Below, piece by piece: positions 39,282 to 48,631 of a stretch of DNA of 64,000 nucleotides. Below the pieces are notes generated by a model that was not told the DNA's origin, ran no database searches, and worked only from the letters and a program-made list of their open reading frames with translations. Position 1 is the stretch's first letter; each line of letters opens with the position of its first letter. Source of the stretch: Comamonadaceae bacterium (GTDB lineage: Bacteria > Pseudomonadota > Gammaproteobacteria > Burkholderiales > Burkholderiaceae_C); assembly GCA_947372745.1 (NCBI GenBank), contig CANBUY010000008.1:1-64000 (forward strand). The letters are read 5' to 3'. A program made the translations under genes and the position numbers.

Positions 39282-40408
39282 GCCAGCGCCCGCTGGATGA
39301 TGATTTTCTGGACGTCGGAGGTGCCTTCGTAGATTTGGCACACCCGCACGTCGCGGTAAATGCGCTCTACGGGGAAGTCGCTCACGTAGCCGTAGCCGCC
39401 CAGCGTCTGGAGGGCGGCGCTGCACACTTGCTCGGCCATTTCACTGGCAAAGAGCTTGGCCATGGCGGCTTCTTTCAGGCAAGGGCGCCCGGCATCGCGC
39501 AGGGCGGCAGCGTGCCAGATGAGCTGACGTGCTGCTTCTAACTGAGTGGCGCAGTCAGCCAACCGGAAGCCCACGGCTTGGTGGTTGAAGATAGGCTGTC
39601 CAAAGCTCTGGCGGTCTTTGGAGTACGCCAAGGCCACTTCAAACGCGCTGCGGGCCATGCCCACACTTTGGGCTGCGATGCCAATGCGTCCGCCCTCTAA
39701 AGCGCCCAAAGCAATTTTGTAACCCTCGCCCTCATGGCCAATCAGGTTCTCTGCGGGGATGCGGCAATCGTCAAAATTGATCTGCGCAGTGTCGCTGCTG
39801 TGCTGGCCGAGCTTGTCTTCCAGACGCGCCACCACGTAGCCGGGCGCGTTGGTGGGCACCAAAAAGGCGCTCATGCCTTTTTTGCCGGCCCCTTTGTCGG
39901 TCACCGCAATGACCACCGCCACGTCGCCGTTTTTACCGCTGGTGATGAACTGCTTGACGCCATTGATGACGTACTCATCGCCCTCTTTCACCGCGGTCGT
40001 GCGCAGACTGGAGGCATCAGAGCCCACATGCGGCTCGGTCAGGCAAAACGCCCCCAGCATCTGGCCTTGGGCCAGCGGCGTGAGCCATTGTTTCTTTTGG
40101 GCGGCATTGCCGTAGGCCATCAAAATGGCGTTCACAGGGCAGTTGGTCACGCTGATTGCCGTGCTGGTGCCACCGTCACCGGCGGCGATTTCTTCCAACA
40201 CCAGCGCCACCGTCAGGTAGTCAAAATTGGCGCCGCCAAACTCTTCGGGCACACAAATACCATAAGCGCCCAGCGCAGCGAGCCCTTGGTGGGCGGCCTT
40301 GGGGAAGGTGTGTGCCTTGTCCCACTCGGCGGCGTGCGGCCACAACTCGGTTTGGGCAAAGTCGCGCACGGCGTCACGGATCATTTCCTGGTCTGGGGTT
40401 AAGAGCAT
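39278..40408 (-). CDS. Acyl-CoA dehydrogenase
   Basis: A flavoprotein that desaturates acyl-CoA at C2-C3. The 376-residue protein is of usual length, with FCLTEPHVGSDASSL (FAD/substrate signature 1), the FITSGKNGD segment, ALGALEGGRIGIAAQSVGMARSAFEVALAYSKDRQSFG and the C-terminal IYEGTSDVQKIIIQRAL, whose Glu is the catalytic base of short-chain enzymes. Short- or branched-chain substrates are likely, but the chain length cannot be fixed. It follows the thiolase gene across an intervening terminator. Confidence 0.9.
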   Translation of the reverse strand: MLLTPDQEMIRDAVRDFAQTELWPHAAEWDKAHTFPKAAHQGLAALGAYGICVPEEFGGANFDYLTVALVLEEIAAGDGGTSTAISVTNCPVNAILMAYGNAAQKKQWLTPLAQGQMLGAFCLTEPHVGSDASSLRTTAVKEGDEYVINGVKQFITSGKNGDVAVVIAVTDKGAGKKGMSAFLVPTNAPGYVVARLEDKLGQHSSDTAQINFDDCRIPAENLIGHEGEGYKIALGALEGGRIGIAAQSVGMARSAFEVALAYSKDRQSFGQPIFNHQAVGFRLADCATQLEAARQLIWHAAALRDAGRPCLKEAAMAKLFASEMAEQVCSAALQTLGGYGYVSDFPVERIYRDVRVCQIYEGTSDVQKIIIQRALA

Positions 40409-40443
40409 TTTGGCGTTCCTGCGGCCACTTGGCCGAATTTATG

Positions 40444-40466
40444 AAAAAACGGGCTACAAGGCCCGT
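40444..40466 (-). terminator. Terminator between thiolase and acyl-CoA dehydrogenase genes
   Basis: On the minus strand the stem ACGGGC/GCCCGT with a 6-base loop is followed by six T (40449-40444). It lies about 30 bases after the thiolase stop, so the acyl-CoA dehydrogenase may depend on read-through or its own start. Confidence 0.7.
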
Positions 40467-40492
40467 AGAGATAGCTAGACTAGCTATTTTAT

Positions 40493-41686
40493 TTATAGCA
40501 TTTCAAGCGCCACAGCGGTACCTTCGCCACCACCAATACAGAGCGTAGCCACCCCTTTTTTCAGACCACGGGCTTGCAGCGCGTACATGAGGGTGACCAT
40601 GATACGGGCACCGGACGCGCCGATGGGGTGGCCTAAAGCACAGGCGCCGCCATTCACGTTGACGATGTCGTGGCTCAGGCTCAGGTCGTGCATCAGCGCC
40701 ATCGGCACCACCGCAAAGGCTTCATTGACTTCCCACAAATCCACGTCTTTCACGGCCCAACCGGCTTTGGCCAGCGCCTTGTTCACCGCGCCAACGGGGG
40801 CAGTGGCGAACCAGTTGGGTTCTTGCGCGTGCACGGCGTGGCTGACGATTTTGGCCAGGGGTTTGAGGCCCATCTTGGCGGCGGTGGAGGCGCGCATCAT
40901 CACCAACGCGGCAGCGCCGTCGCTGATGCTGGAGCTGCTGGCGGCAGTGATGGTGCCGTCTTTTTTGAACGCAGGCTTGAGCGATGGGATTTTTTCCAGC
41001 TTCACTTTGCCGGGGGCTTCATCGGTGGCGATGACGGTATCGCCAGCGCGGCCTTTGACCGTGACCGGGGTGATCTCGGCCGCAAACGCGCCCGACTGGG
41101 TGGCCGCCTGAGCGCGCTTGACGCTGGTGATGGCGAAGTTGTCTTGTTGCTCGCGGGTGAAGCTGTATTTGGCAGCGCAATCTTCGCCAAAGGTGCCCAT
41201 CGAGCGACCCGCTTCATAAGCGTCTTCCAAGCCATCGAGCATCATGTGGTCAAACATGCGGTCGTGCCCAATGCGGTAGCCACCGCGCGCTTTTTGCAGC
41301 AAATACGGCGCGTTGGTCATGCTTTCCATGCCACCGGCCACCACCACATCGGCGCTACCGGCCAGCAGCATGTCGTGGCCAAACATGGCCGCGCGCATGC
41401 CGGAGCCGCACATTTTGGACAAAGTCACCGCGCCTGCGCTGATGGGCAAGCCGCCTTTAAAACCGGCTTGACGCGCAGGTGCCTGGCCTTGACCGGCCAT
41501 CAGGCAGTTGCCAAACAACACCTCGTTGACCGCATCGCCAGAAATTCCAGCGCGCTCTACCGCCGCTTTGATAGCGGCACCGCCCAAGTCATGCGCGGCC
41601 AAACTGGAGAAGTCGCCCTGAAAACTGCCCATAGGCGTGCGCGCAGCACCGACGATAACGATGGGGTCTTGGATAGATGCTGTCAT
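40493..41686 (-). CDS. Acetyl-CoA acetyltransferase (thiolase)
   Basis: Condenses or cleaves acyl-CoA with acetyl-CoA. The 397-residue protein has the nucleophile cysteine in VTLSKMCGSGMRA, the covering loop VAGGMESMTNAPYLL, the catalytic His in NVNGGACALGHPIGASGAR and the second Cys in VATLCIGGGEG. A biosynthetic (PhaA/AtoB) or degradative role cannot be separated by sequence; the neighbouring acyl-CoA dehydrogenase favours fatty- or amino-acid breakdown. Confidence 0.93.
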   Translation of the reverse strand: MTASIQDPIVIVGAARTPMGSFQGDFSSLAAHDLGGAAIKAAVERAGISGDAVNEVLFGNCLMAGQGQAPARQAGFKGGLPISAGAVTLSKMCGSGMRAAMFGHDMLLAGSADVVVAGGMESMTNAPYLLQKARGGYRIGHDRMFDHMMLDGLEDAYEAGRSMGTFGEDCAAKYSFTREQQDNFAITSVKRAQAATQSGAFAAEITPVTVKGRAGDTVIATDEAPGKVKLEKIPSLKPAFKKDGTITAASSSSISDGAAALVMMRASTAAKMGLKPLAKIVSHAVHAQEPNWFATAPVGAVNKALAKAGWAVKDVDLWEVNEAFAVVPMALMHDLSLSHDIVNVNGGACALGHPIGASGARIMVTLMYALQARGLKKGVATLCIGGGEGTAVALEML

Positions 41687-42000
41687 GGAAATAGTTCCTG
41701 ATTAGTTGTTAAAAATTAAAACCACTATTGTGCAAGATGGCGCCATTCCCGTCACTGCGAGCGCAGCGCGGCAGTCCATCATGCCCAGCAACAAGACATG
41801 GATCGCCGCGCTTCGCTCGCGATGACGGAAATAGGTGCACGCGATGCGGGGATAGGGGCTCGCGGCAACGGACTGGGGCCTCAACAAAGAACACGCCCGT
41901 TTGCATTAAACCAACCCCTACTTTAGGGCTTATCGCTTACGAAGAATTGACGCTCATCAGGATGGACTCAGTTTCGACCTGGCCTCAAGATGCCTGAATA
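41687..42000. other. Intergenic region carrying repeat copy C
   Basis: This 314-base gap holds the palindromic repeat at 41750-41827. The remaining bases, including those after 41830, show no convincing gene, terminator or known RNA. Short frames here are translations of the repeat. Confidence 0.6.
41750..41827. repeat. Dispersed palindromic repeat, copy C
   Basis: Left arm CGTCACTGCGAGCGCAGCG and onward to CAT, right arm ATGGATCGCCGCGCTTCGC and onward to GATGACG. It sits upstream of the thiolase start. Confidence 0.85.
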
Positions 42001-42660
42001 TCAGGCACGTTTTGCTTGAGCCACCCGTGAAATCGCATCCCGGTAAAGCACATCCAGACCTTCAGCATTGTTCACATTCATGGCCAGGTCTTGCAGCAAG
42101 CCGTCATGAACGCCGTACACCCAGCCATGCAGCGTCACGGTTTGGCCCCGGCTCCAGGCGTCTTGCAGCACGGTGCTTTGCGAAACATTGACCACCTGCT
42201 CAATCACATTCAGCTCCACCAGCGCATCGTGGCGGGCATGTTCGGGAATGGCGTCCAGCAAAGTGCGGTGGCGATCCCGCACGTCTTGAATATGGCGCAG
42301 CCAGTTATCGGCCAAACCGATACGGGCACCTTCCAGCGCAGCTTGTACGCCGGAGCAGCCGTAGTGCCCCACCACCATGACGTGCGCTACTTTGAGGCGC
42401 TCCACGGCAAACTGGATGGTGGACAAGGCATTCAAATCCGAGTGCACCACCACATTGGCCACGTTGCGGTGCACAAACACTTCACCCGGCTCCAAGCCGG
42501 TGATCTGGTTGGCTGGCACACGGCTGTCGGAGCAGCCAATCCACATGTATTTGGGCGACTGCTGGCTTTTTAAATTGGTAAAAAAACCAGGGCGCTCCAG
42601 TTCCATTTGCGCAGCCCATGCGCGGTTGTGGGCAAAAAGGTCTTTAAAGGGTGTGGTCAT
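42001..42660 (-). CDS. can: Beta-class carbonic anhydrase
   Basis: Interconverts CO2 and bicarbonate; bicarbonate feeds carboxylases such as MccAB. The 219-residue protein has the zinc ligands Cys43, Asp45 (with Arg47) in GCSDSRVP, then His99 and Cys102 in VVGHYGCSG. Length and motifs are those of the E. coli Can type. A perfect 18-base palindrome lies just upstream of the start. Confidence 0.95.
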   Translation of the reverse strand: MTTPFKDLFAHNRAWAAQMELERPGFFTNLKSQQSPKYMWIGCSDSRVPANQITGLEPGEVFVHRNVANVVVHSDLNALSTIQFAVERLKVAHVMVVGHYGCSGVQAALEGARIGLADNWLRHIQDVRDRHRTLLDAIPEHARHDALVELNVIEQVVNVSQSTVLQDAWSRGQTVTLHGWVYGVHDGLLQDLAMNVNNAEGLDVLYRDAISRVAQAKRA

Positions 42661-42676
42661 GGAGAGCTATCTTAAA

Positions 42677-42694
42677 CAATTGAAATTTCAATTG
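42677..42694. promoter_or_regulatory. Perfect palindrome upstream of can
   Basis: CAATTGAAATTTCAATTG is an 18-base perfect palindrome 17 to 34 bases upstream of the carbonic anhydrase start codon. Its position suits an operator or a 5' untranslated structure. No known regulator site was recognised. Confidence 0.4.
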
Positions 42695-42787
42695 AATTCG
42701 ACGCTACTTGAAACCCCTACAAGTGCCAAGGTGCCTTGTCGCCGACGGGGCGAGCCCAAGCACTTACCCCGAGGCAGCAAGCGTCTG

Positions 42788-43693
42788 TCAAGCAAACGCG
42801 GTCGAGGGCAGACCGGGGCCGTCCAGCTCGACACAAAAAAGTCCTCCAGCCAAGGGTGAACGGGCCAGTTGTACGGCATCCAAGCCGACACGGGCACTGC
42901 TGATGAACAGGGTTTTCAGGTCTGCCCCGCCAAAGGCACAGTTCGTGATTTGCGACGCGGGCAATTTGATCCGGGCCAACTCAAGGCCAGTCTCAGGATC
43001 GTGGCAGGTCACGCAGGCGCCACCCCAATGAGCCACCCAGAGGCGACCCGCAGCGTCAGTAGTCATCCCATCGGGAAATCCATCATCAGCACCCAGCACC
43101 AACCAAATGCGCTGCCGACTCAGCGAGCCATCCACCGGATCGAAATCAAAAGCATGAATGTTCGCCTGCACCGTGTCATTGAAGTACATGGTGCGGCCAT
43201 CCCGCGACCAAGTGGGCCCATTGGTCACCACAAAGCCATCAAACATACGCGTGCACTCGCCGTCAGACGTGTAACGGTACAGGGCGCCCGTGGCTTCCTT
43301 GCAATCAAAATCCATCGTACCGGCCCAAAAACGCCCCTGAGCGTCACATTTACCATCGTTAAAGCGGTTGCCTGGGCGCTCAGGCTCAGGGTTGAGCAAG
43401 CGCTTCAGGGCACCGGTTTGCGTGTTGAATAAAGCCCAGCTTTTCCGCAACGTGACCAGCAACTCGTCGGCGCCAGCAACTTCAGCCACCGCCGTTATTT
43501 CCTCCTCAAAGGCCCAGCTTTTTTGAGCTTGTGTCGCCGGGTAGTAACGGTGAAGTTGCCGGCCCAAAATATCCACCCAAAACAGCGCCTGGTGGCGAAC
43601 CGACCACAAAGTGCCCTCACCCAGCTCGGCGCCCGCTGGCCAAACGCAACGAGGACTCCCGATCTGAGTGGGCGCTGGGATGGATGGATTCAT
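42788..43693 (-). CDS. SMP-30/gluconolactonase-family sugar lactonase
   Basis: Probably opens L-arabinono- or D-galactono-lactone to the acid. The ATG at 43693 gives 301 residues; an upstream in-frame extension overlaps the preceding gene and is not conserved. The beta-propeller signatures are CVWPAGAELGEGTLWSVRHQALFWVDI (metal-binding Glu), NRFNDGKCDAQGRFWAGTMDF (Asn and Asp) and the C-terminal TNCAFGGADLKTLFISSA. It follows the dehydratase gene by 4 bases, so they are cotranscribed. Confidence 0.88.
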   Translation of the reverse strand: MNPSIPAPTQIGSPRCVWPAGAELGEGTLWSVRHQALFWVDILGRQLHRYYPATQAQKSWAFEEEITAVAEVAGADELLVTLRKSWALFNTQTGALKRLLNPEPERPGNRFNDGKCDAQGRFWAGTMDFDCKEATGALYRYTSDGECTRMFDGFVVTNGPTWSRDGRTMYFNDTVQANIHAFDFDPVDGSLSRQRIWLVLGADDGFPDGMTTDAAGRLWVAHWGGACVTCHDPETGLELARIKLPASQITNCAFGGADLKTLFISSARVGLDAVQLARSPLAGGLFCVELDGPGLPSTAFA

Positions 43694-43697
43694 GGGT

Positions 43698-45422
43698 TCA
43701 ATGCGAGTCGCGTGGCACCAAAGCGCCGCTGCCGCCGACCAAAAAGTCAAGGTCAGCGCCAAGGTGCGCTTGCTGCACATGGTCGACATAGATTTTTTGA
43801 TAGCCCCGTGTTGGGTGCACCGGTGGTTTCCAGTTCAGGCGACGGCGGGCCAACTCTTCATCGGTGACTTCCAGGTGAATACGACGCCCGGCCACATCTA
43901 ACTCGATCATGTCCCCGTTTTGCACCAAAGCCAGCGGTCCGCCTGCGGCGGCCTCGGGCGAGGTGTGAAGCACCACCGTGCCATACGCTGTACCGCTCAT
44001 GCGACCATCCGAGATTCGGACCATATCGGTGATCCCTTTTTGCAGAATTTTGGGGGGAAGCGGCATATTACCCACCTCGGCCATGCCGGGGTAACCTTTG
44101 GGACCGCAGTTTTTCAACACCATGATGCAGTGCTCATCAATGTCGAGATCATCCGTGTCGATGCGGGCGTGAAAATCTTCAATATCTTCAAACACAACGG
44201 CCCGCCCCCGATGCTGCAACAAGTGCGCCGAAGCCGCCGAAGGCTTGATCACGGCGCCATCTGGTGCCAGATTTCCACGCAGAACCGCAATACCGGCGTC
44301 CTTCATGAAGGGCGCCTCGGGCGTCATGATGACGTCGCGGTTGTAGCAAGGGGCTTTTTCAATGTTTTCACCCAAGGTTTTACCGTTGGCCGTGAGCGCA
44401 TTGAGGTGCAAGATCGGCTTGATTTCCCGCAGCACGGCAGGCAGGCCGCCAGCGTAGTAGAAATCCTCCATTAAATATTTGCCTGATGGCTGCAAGTTAA
44501 GCAGGCAAGGCACCTCAGCGCCCAAACGATCCCAATCATCCAAGTTGAGTTTGATCCCCATGCGTCCGGCAATGGCGATCAAATGGATGACCGCATTGGT
44601 CGAACCGCCAATGGCCGCGTTGGTACGAATAGCGTTCTCGAATGCTTCGCGGGTCAGGATTTGCGACATGCGCAGGTCCTCTTTGACCATTTCCACAATG
44701 CGCCGCCCACTCATCTGCGCCAGACGGTTGCGTCGGGTATCGGCGGCAGGGATGGCCGCGTTCTCGGGCAATGACATCCCCAAGGCTTCTACCATGCTGG
44801 CCATCGTGCTGGCCGTGCCCATCGTCATGCAACTACCTTTTGAGCGATGCATGCACGACTCGGCTTCGGTGAAATCCTCCTGGGTCATTTCACCAGCGCG
44901 CACCATTTCACTCATTTGCCAGACGCCGGTGCCGGAGCCAATGTCTTTGCCACGGAATTTGCCATTCAACATAGGGCCGCCTGACACGCCAATTGTGGGC
45001 AAGTCACAACTCGCAGCACCCATCATCAGGGAGGGGGTTGTTTTGTCGCACCCCATCAGCAGCACCACCCCATCGATCGGGTTGCCACGAATCGACTCTT
45101 CCACGTCCATGCTCGCCAGATTTCTGAACAGCATGGCGGTAGGACGCAACTGCGTTTCGCCCAAGGACATCACGGGAAACTCCAAAGGAAAGCCGCCCGC
45201 CTCGTAAACCCCACGCTTCACGAATTCCGCAATTTCACGGAAATGCCCGTTGCAGGGCGTTAATTCGCTCCAGGTGTTACAAATCCCGATGACGGGACGG
45301 CCGTCCAGCTCATCGTGCGGGTAACCCTGATTTTTGATCCAACTGCGGTGCACAAAGCCGTCGCGGTCATCTCTGCCAAACCAGGCTTGACTGCGGCGAA
45401 AGGGGTGTTTTTTTGAATCCAT
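43698..45422 (-). CDS. IlvD/Edd-family sugar-acid dehydratase (L-arabonate/D-galactonate type)
   Basis: Dehydrates an aldonic acid to its 2-keto-3-deoxy derivative. The 574-residue protein has the family cysteines for the Fe-S cluster in SELTPCNGH and LMGCDKTTPS, GSCMTMGTASTMASMVEALG and, near the end, KNCGPKGYPGMAEVGNMPLP and RISDGRMSGTAYG. It begins HPFRRSQAWFGRDDRDGFVHRSW, as sugar-acid dehydratases do, and unlike the branched-chain amino acid IlvD. Given the neighbours it may serve L-arabonate, D-galactonate or both. It is divergent from the SDR gene. Confidence 0.88.
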   Translation of the reverse strand: MDSKKHPFRRSQAWFGRDDRDGFVHRSWIKNQGYPHDELDGRPVIGICNTWSELTPCNGHFREIAEFVKRGVYEAGGFPLEFPVMSLGETQLRPTAMLFRNLASMDVEESIRGNPIDGVVLLMGCDKTTPSLMMGAASCDLPTIGVSGGPMLNGKFRGKDIGSGTGVWQMSEMVRAGEMTQEDFTEAESCMHRSKGSCMTMGTASTMASMVEALGMSLPENAAIPAADTRRNRLAQMSGRRIVEMVKEDLRMSQILTREAFENAIRTNAAIGGSTNAVIHLIAIAGRMGIKLNLDDWDRLGAEVPCLLNLQPSGKYLMEDFYYAGGLPAVLREIKPILHLNALTANGKTLGENIEKAPCYNRDVIMTPEAPFMKDAGIAVLRGNLAPDGAVIKPSAASAHLLQHRGRAVVFEDIEDFHARIDTDDLDIDEHCIMVLKNCGPKGYPGMAEVGNMPLPPKILQKGITDMVRISDGRMSGTAYGTVVLHTSPEAAAGGPLALVQNGDMIELDVAGRRIHLEVTDEELARRRLNWKPPVHPTRGYQKIYVDHVQQAHLGADLDFLVGGSGALVPRDSH

Positions 45423-45554
45423 CGGTCAGTTCTCAGTCTCTGTTGTTTTTCAAAAGGGCTTGACAGAATATATCGTATCAAGGCACAGTGATAATAGAAA
45501 GTACTTAATTAGCCAATTGATATATACAAATTGCAATACCAGAAAGAGAAATCA
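45423..45554. promoter_or_regulatory. Divergent sugar-operon promoter region
   Basis: The 132-base AT-rich gap between the dehydratase and SDR genes contains the inverted pair ATATATC (45468-45474) and GATATAT (45519-45525), 44 bases apart. This is a possible site for the LysR-type regulator encoded nearby. No confident -10/-35 pair was assigned. Confidence 0.35.
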
Positions 45555-46325
45555 ATGAAATCCACTTTAGCCACCTTTCCAAGCCTTCAGGGCCAGCGTG
45601 TTTTCGTCACCGGAGGGGGTACCGGCATTGGTGCCGCCATCGTGACCGCCTTTGCCGAACAGGGCGCGCAAGTCGCCTTTATTGACATTGCGGCAGAAGA
45701 AAGTGCCGCGCTGGTGAAGCTGCTGACAGAACGCGGCCTGCAAGCCCCTTGGTGGCATCCCTGTGATGTGCGTGACGTCGCCGCGCTGCAAGCCACCATC
45801 GCCCAGGCCGAGAGTGAGTTAGGTGATTTCTCCACACTGGTGAACAACGTCGCCCGCGATGACCGGCATACGTTGGAGTCCGTCACCCCCGAGTACTGGG
45901 ATGAGCGCATGGCGGTCAACCTTCGGCCCGCTTTTTTCGCCATACAGGCCATCGTCCCCGGTATGCGCCGCTTGGGTGGCGGCTCGGTCATTAATTTCGG
46001 CTCCACAGGCTGGCAACGCAAAGCCAGCGAGTACCCCTGCTACGCCATCGCCAAATCGTCTGTTAACGGCTTGACACGCGGCATGGCCGATAGTTTGGGG
46101 GCCGACAGAATCAGGGTCAACACGGTATCTCCCGGCTGGGTCATGACCGAGCGACAGATCAAACTTTGGCTGGATGATGCCGGTGAAGAAGCCATCAAAC
46201 GCAACCAATGCCTGCCCGACAAACTGCAACCCTCCGATGTGGCCCGCATGGTGCTTTTTTTGTCCTCAGCCGATGGGGCGATGTGCACAGCCCAGGAATT
46301 CAAGGTAGACGCCGGCTGGGACTAA
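45555..46325 (+). CDS. Short-chain dehydrogenase, probable L-arabinose/D-galactose 1-dehydrogenase
   Basis: Likely oxidises the sugar to its lactone as the first catabolic step. The start at 45555 follows the ribosome-binding site AGAAAGAG and gives 256 residues. The nucleotide loop is TGGGTGIG, the NNVAR segment follows, and the catalytic tetrad includes the Ser in INFGSTG and Tyr/Lys in YAIAKSSVNGLTRG. The C-terminus (FLSSADGAMCTAQEFKVDAGW) is typical. Substrate assignment comes from the gene neighbourhood. Confidence 0.82.
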   Translation: MKSTLATFPSLQGQRVFVTGGGTGIGAAIVTAFAEQGAQVAFIDIAAEESAALVKLLTERGLQAPWWHPCDVRDVAALQATIAQAESELGDFSTLVNNVARDDRHTLESVTPEYWDERMAVNLRPAFFAIQAIVPGMRRLGGGSVINFGSTGWQRKASEYPCYAIAKSSVNGLTRGMADSLGADRIRVNTVSPGWVMTERQIKLWLDDAGEEAIKRNQCLPDKLQPSDVARMVLFLSSADGAMCTAQEFKVDAGWD

Positions 46326-46334
46326 CCCCCCAAA

Positions 46335-47312
46335 CTAGACAGGTGCGTCGTCTAAATCTACGCTCATTTGCTTGCCGTAAACCGTCATGATCGAAGCCTT
46401 GAGCGCGCGGACCATCACTTGTGCCGCTGGCGAGAGCAGCCGATCGCGGCGGGTGATGAGGCCAAACGCATCCATCTGACAGGGCAGCACAATGGGCAGA
46501 ATGGACATCATGCCGTGGTCGGCGTAGTAACGTGCCACGTCAGTGGCCACCACGCTCAGCATGTCGCTTTGCTGAAGCATTTTGGTTATAAACATCAGCG
46601 AAGATGTCTCGGTGATATTGGCTGGCGCCGGCAAGCCGGCTTCTTGAAACATCAAGTCAAATCGGTGCCTGAGCACACTGCCACTGGGCGAAAGTATCCA
46701 GCCTGAGTCCACAAAGTCGCTCAGGCTTAACGCCTTCTCACCAAACAAGGGGTGACCGGGCCGGGCAATCACACACACGGGTTCATCCGTGATCATTTCG
46801 TAGCGCAACTCCGATTTATCATGCCGTGCAAACAGGCGCGCAATCAAAATATCAAGCTTTCCCTGGTTGAGTCGTTCAATCAGCACATCGCTGGTTTCTA
46901 CCTCCAACACAATTTGCAAGTTGGGGTGCTCCCGCTTGACCAAGGCCACCGTAGGCGGCAGCAAGGCGAGTCCGGGGGCTGTAATTGCGCCCACATTAAC
47001 TTTTCCAAATTGCCCGTTTTTAGCAGCGACCAACTCCTCATGCGCCTGATTCAGACTGCTCAGGGCGACACGGGCATGACGAATCATGGTTTCGCCATAC
47101 CAAGTGGGGCGCATGCCTCGGGGTAGGCGCTCAAAGAGGGAAACTTCAAGCGCATCCTCCAGGTCTTTCAAGAGCTTGGAGGCTGCAGGCTGCGTCATAT
47201 TCAAGACCTGCGCTGCCCTGTGAATATTGCCCTCTTCCGCCACAGCCACTAAAAGCAATAGTTGCCGTGTTTTAAGTCTTGCCCGCAAAAACCAGTGCAT
47301 GTAATTTGCCAT
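46335..47312 (-). CDS. LysR-family regulator, GbpR-like
   Basis: Presumed regulator of the sugar regulon. The 325-residue protein has an N-terminal winged HTH (about 14-75, LLLLVAVAEEGNIHRAAQVLNMTQPAASKLLKDLEDALEVSLFERLPRG) and a periplasmic-binding-protein-like effector domain. It is divergent from chvE and convergent with the SDR gene, the arrangement of gbpR beside sugar transporter genes in other proteobacteria. Met5 (MHWFLRARLKTRQ) is an alternative start. Confidence 0.85.
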   Translation of the reverse strand: MANYMHWFLRARLKTRQLLLLVAVAEEGNIHRAAQVLNMTQPAASKLLKDLEDALEVSLFERLPRGMRPTWYGETMIRHARVALSSLNQAHEELVAAKNGQFGKVNVGAITAPGLALLPPTVALVKREHPNLQIVLEVETSDVLIERLNQGKLDILIARLFARHDKSELRYEMITDEPVCVIARPGHPLFGEKALSLSDFVDSGWILSPSGSVLRHRFDLMFQEAGLPAPANITETSSLMFITKMLQQSDMLSVVATDVARYYADHGMMSILPIVLPCQMDAFGLITRRDRLLSPAAQVMVRALKASIMTVYGKQMSVDLDDAPV

Positions 47313-47458
47313 TTCGGGTTTTCCCTAATTCCAGTTTAGATATGACAGAGTGGATAAATTCTATTAGAAGATTATCAATCAACTACGTATGATGGCAACT
47401 CGGCGCCCAAGGGCAAAGAACTCAGATGACCCCTAACAATCCTTAATGGAGACAACAC

Positions 47459-48535
47459 ATGAATTCACGTAGAACCACACTCAAGGCGCTTGCCGCAGGC
47501 ATCACACTGGGCTTCGCCTTGGGATCTCCAGTTGCCAACGCGCAAGACAAAGGTTTGGTCGGCGTCTCCATGCCCACAAAAACATCCACGCGCTGGGTCA
47601 GTGATGGCAACAGCATGGTGAGCTCCCTCGCTGCTTTGGGCTACAAAGCCGATTTGCAATACGCCGATGACGACATCCCGAATCAGTTGGCCCAAATCGA
47701 AAACATGATCACCAAAGGGGTCAAGGTTCTCGTGATTGCCGCTATTGATGGCTCAACCCTTTCCAACGCGCTGCAAAAAGCGGCCGACAAAGGCATCAAG
47801 GTTGTCGCCTATGACCGCCTGATTGTGGGCAGCAAAAACGTTGATTACTACGCCACCTTTGACAACTTCCAAGTAGGCGTCTTGCAAGCGCAGTCGCTTG
47901 AAAAAGCACTGGGCTTGAAAGAGGGCAAAGGCCCATTCAACATCGAACTCTTCGGCGGTTCGGCTGATGACAATAATGCCTTTTTCTTCTATGACGGCGC
48001 CATGTCCGTTTTGCAGCCCTACATCGACAAAGGCAAATTGGTTGTCATGAGCAAGCAAATTGGCATGAACAAGGTTTCCACCTTGCGCTGGGATGGCGCT
48101 GTGGCCCAAGCCCGTATGGACAACCTGCTGAGCGCCTTCTACGGCAAAGCCAAAGTCAACGCCGTACTGTCACCCTATGATGGTCTGAGCATCGGTATTT
48201 TGTCTTCACTCAAAGGTGTTGGCTACGGCAGCGCTGGCCAGCCTTACCCTTATGTTAGTGGTCAGGATGCTGAAGTTCCTTCCGTCAAATCGATCATTCG
48301 CAAAGAGCAGTACTCCACCATTTTCAAAGACACCCGCGAACTGGCTAAAGTCACCGCCAAAATGGTGGATTCGATGATGGCAGGTAAAACCGTCGAAATC
48401 AACGACACCAAAACCTACAACAACAAGGTTAAAGTGGTCCCTTCGTACTTGCTCAAGCCCGTCAGCGTTGACCTGAGCAACTACAAAGCGGTCCTGGTCG
48501 GTAGCGGCTACATCAAAGAAGAACAGTTGAAATAA
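47459..48535 (+). CDS. chvE: Multiple-sugar-binding periplasmic protein ChvE
   Basis: Binds monosaccharides such as L-arabinose and D-galactose for the GguAB transporter. The 358-residue precursor has a Tat-like or Sec signal ([27 protein letters not shown]). It continues [55 protein letters not shown] and KVVAYDRLI, the ChvE signatures. GGAGA precedes the ATG. It is the first gene of the transporter operon, followed by a terminator-like hairpin that should raise its dose over the membrane components. Confidence 0.93.
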   Translation: MNSRRTTLKALAAGITLGFALGSPVANAQDKGLVGVSMPTKTSTRWVSDGNSMVSSLAALGYKADLQYADDDIPNQLAQIENMITKGVKVLVIAAIDGSTLSNALQKAADKGIKVVAYDRLIVGSKNVDYYATFDNFQVGVLQAQSLEKALGLKEGKGPFNIELFGGSADDNNAFFFYDGAMSVLQPYIDKGKLVVMSKQIGMNKVSTLRWDGAVAQARMDNLLSAFYGKAKVNAVLSPYDGLSIGILSSLKGVGYGSAGQPYPYVSGQDAEVPSVKSIIRKEQYSTIFKDTRELAKVTAKMVDSMMAGKTVEINDTKTYNNKVKVVPSYLLKPVSVDLSNYKAVLVGSGYIKEEQLK

Positions 48536-48553
48536 TCACTCACGTCATGCAAG

Positions 48554-48586
48554 AGGCTCTGTGACGAAAAGCACAGAGCCTTTTTT
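48554..48586 (+). terminator. Intra-operon terminator after chvE
   Basis: The stem GGCTCTGTG/CACAGAGCC with an 8-base loop is followed by six T at 48581-48586. It stands 20 bases after the chvE stop and 46 bases before gguA. Partial termination here is the usual way to make more binding protein than permease. Confidence 0.85.
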
Positions 48587-48631
48587 CATGGTTTGATCAT
48601 GAATATGACGACATAAAAGGCACGAGAACCC

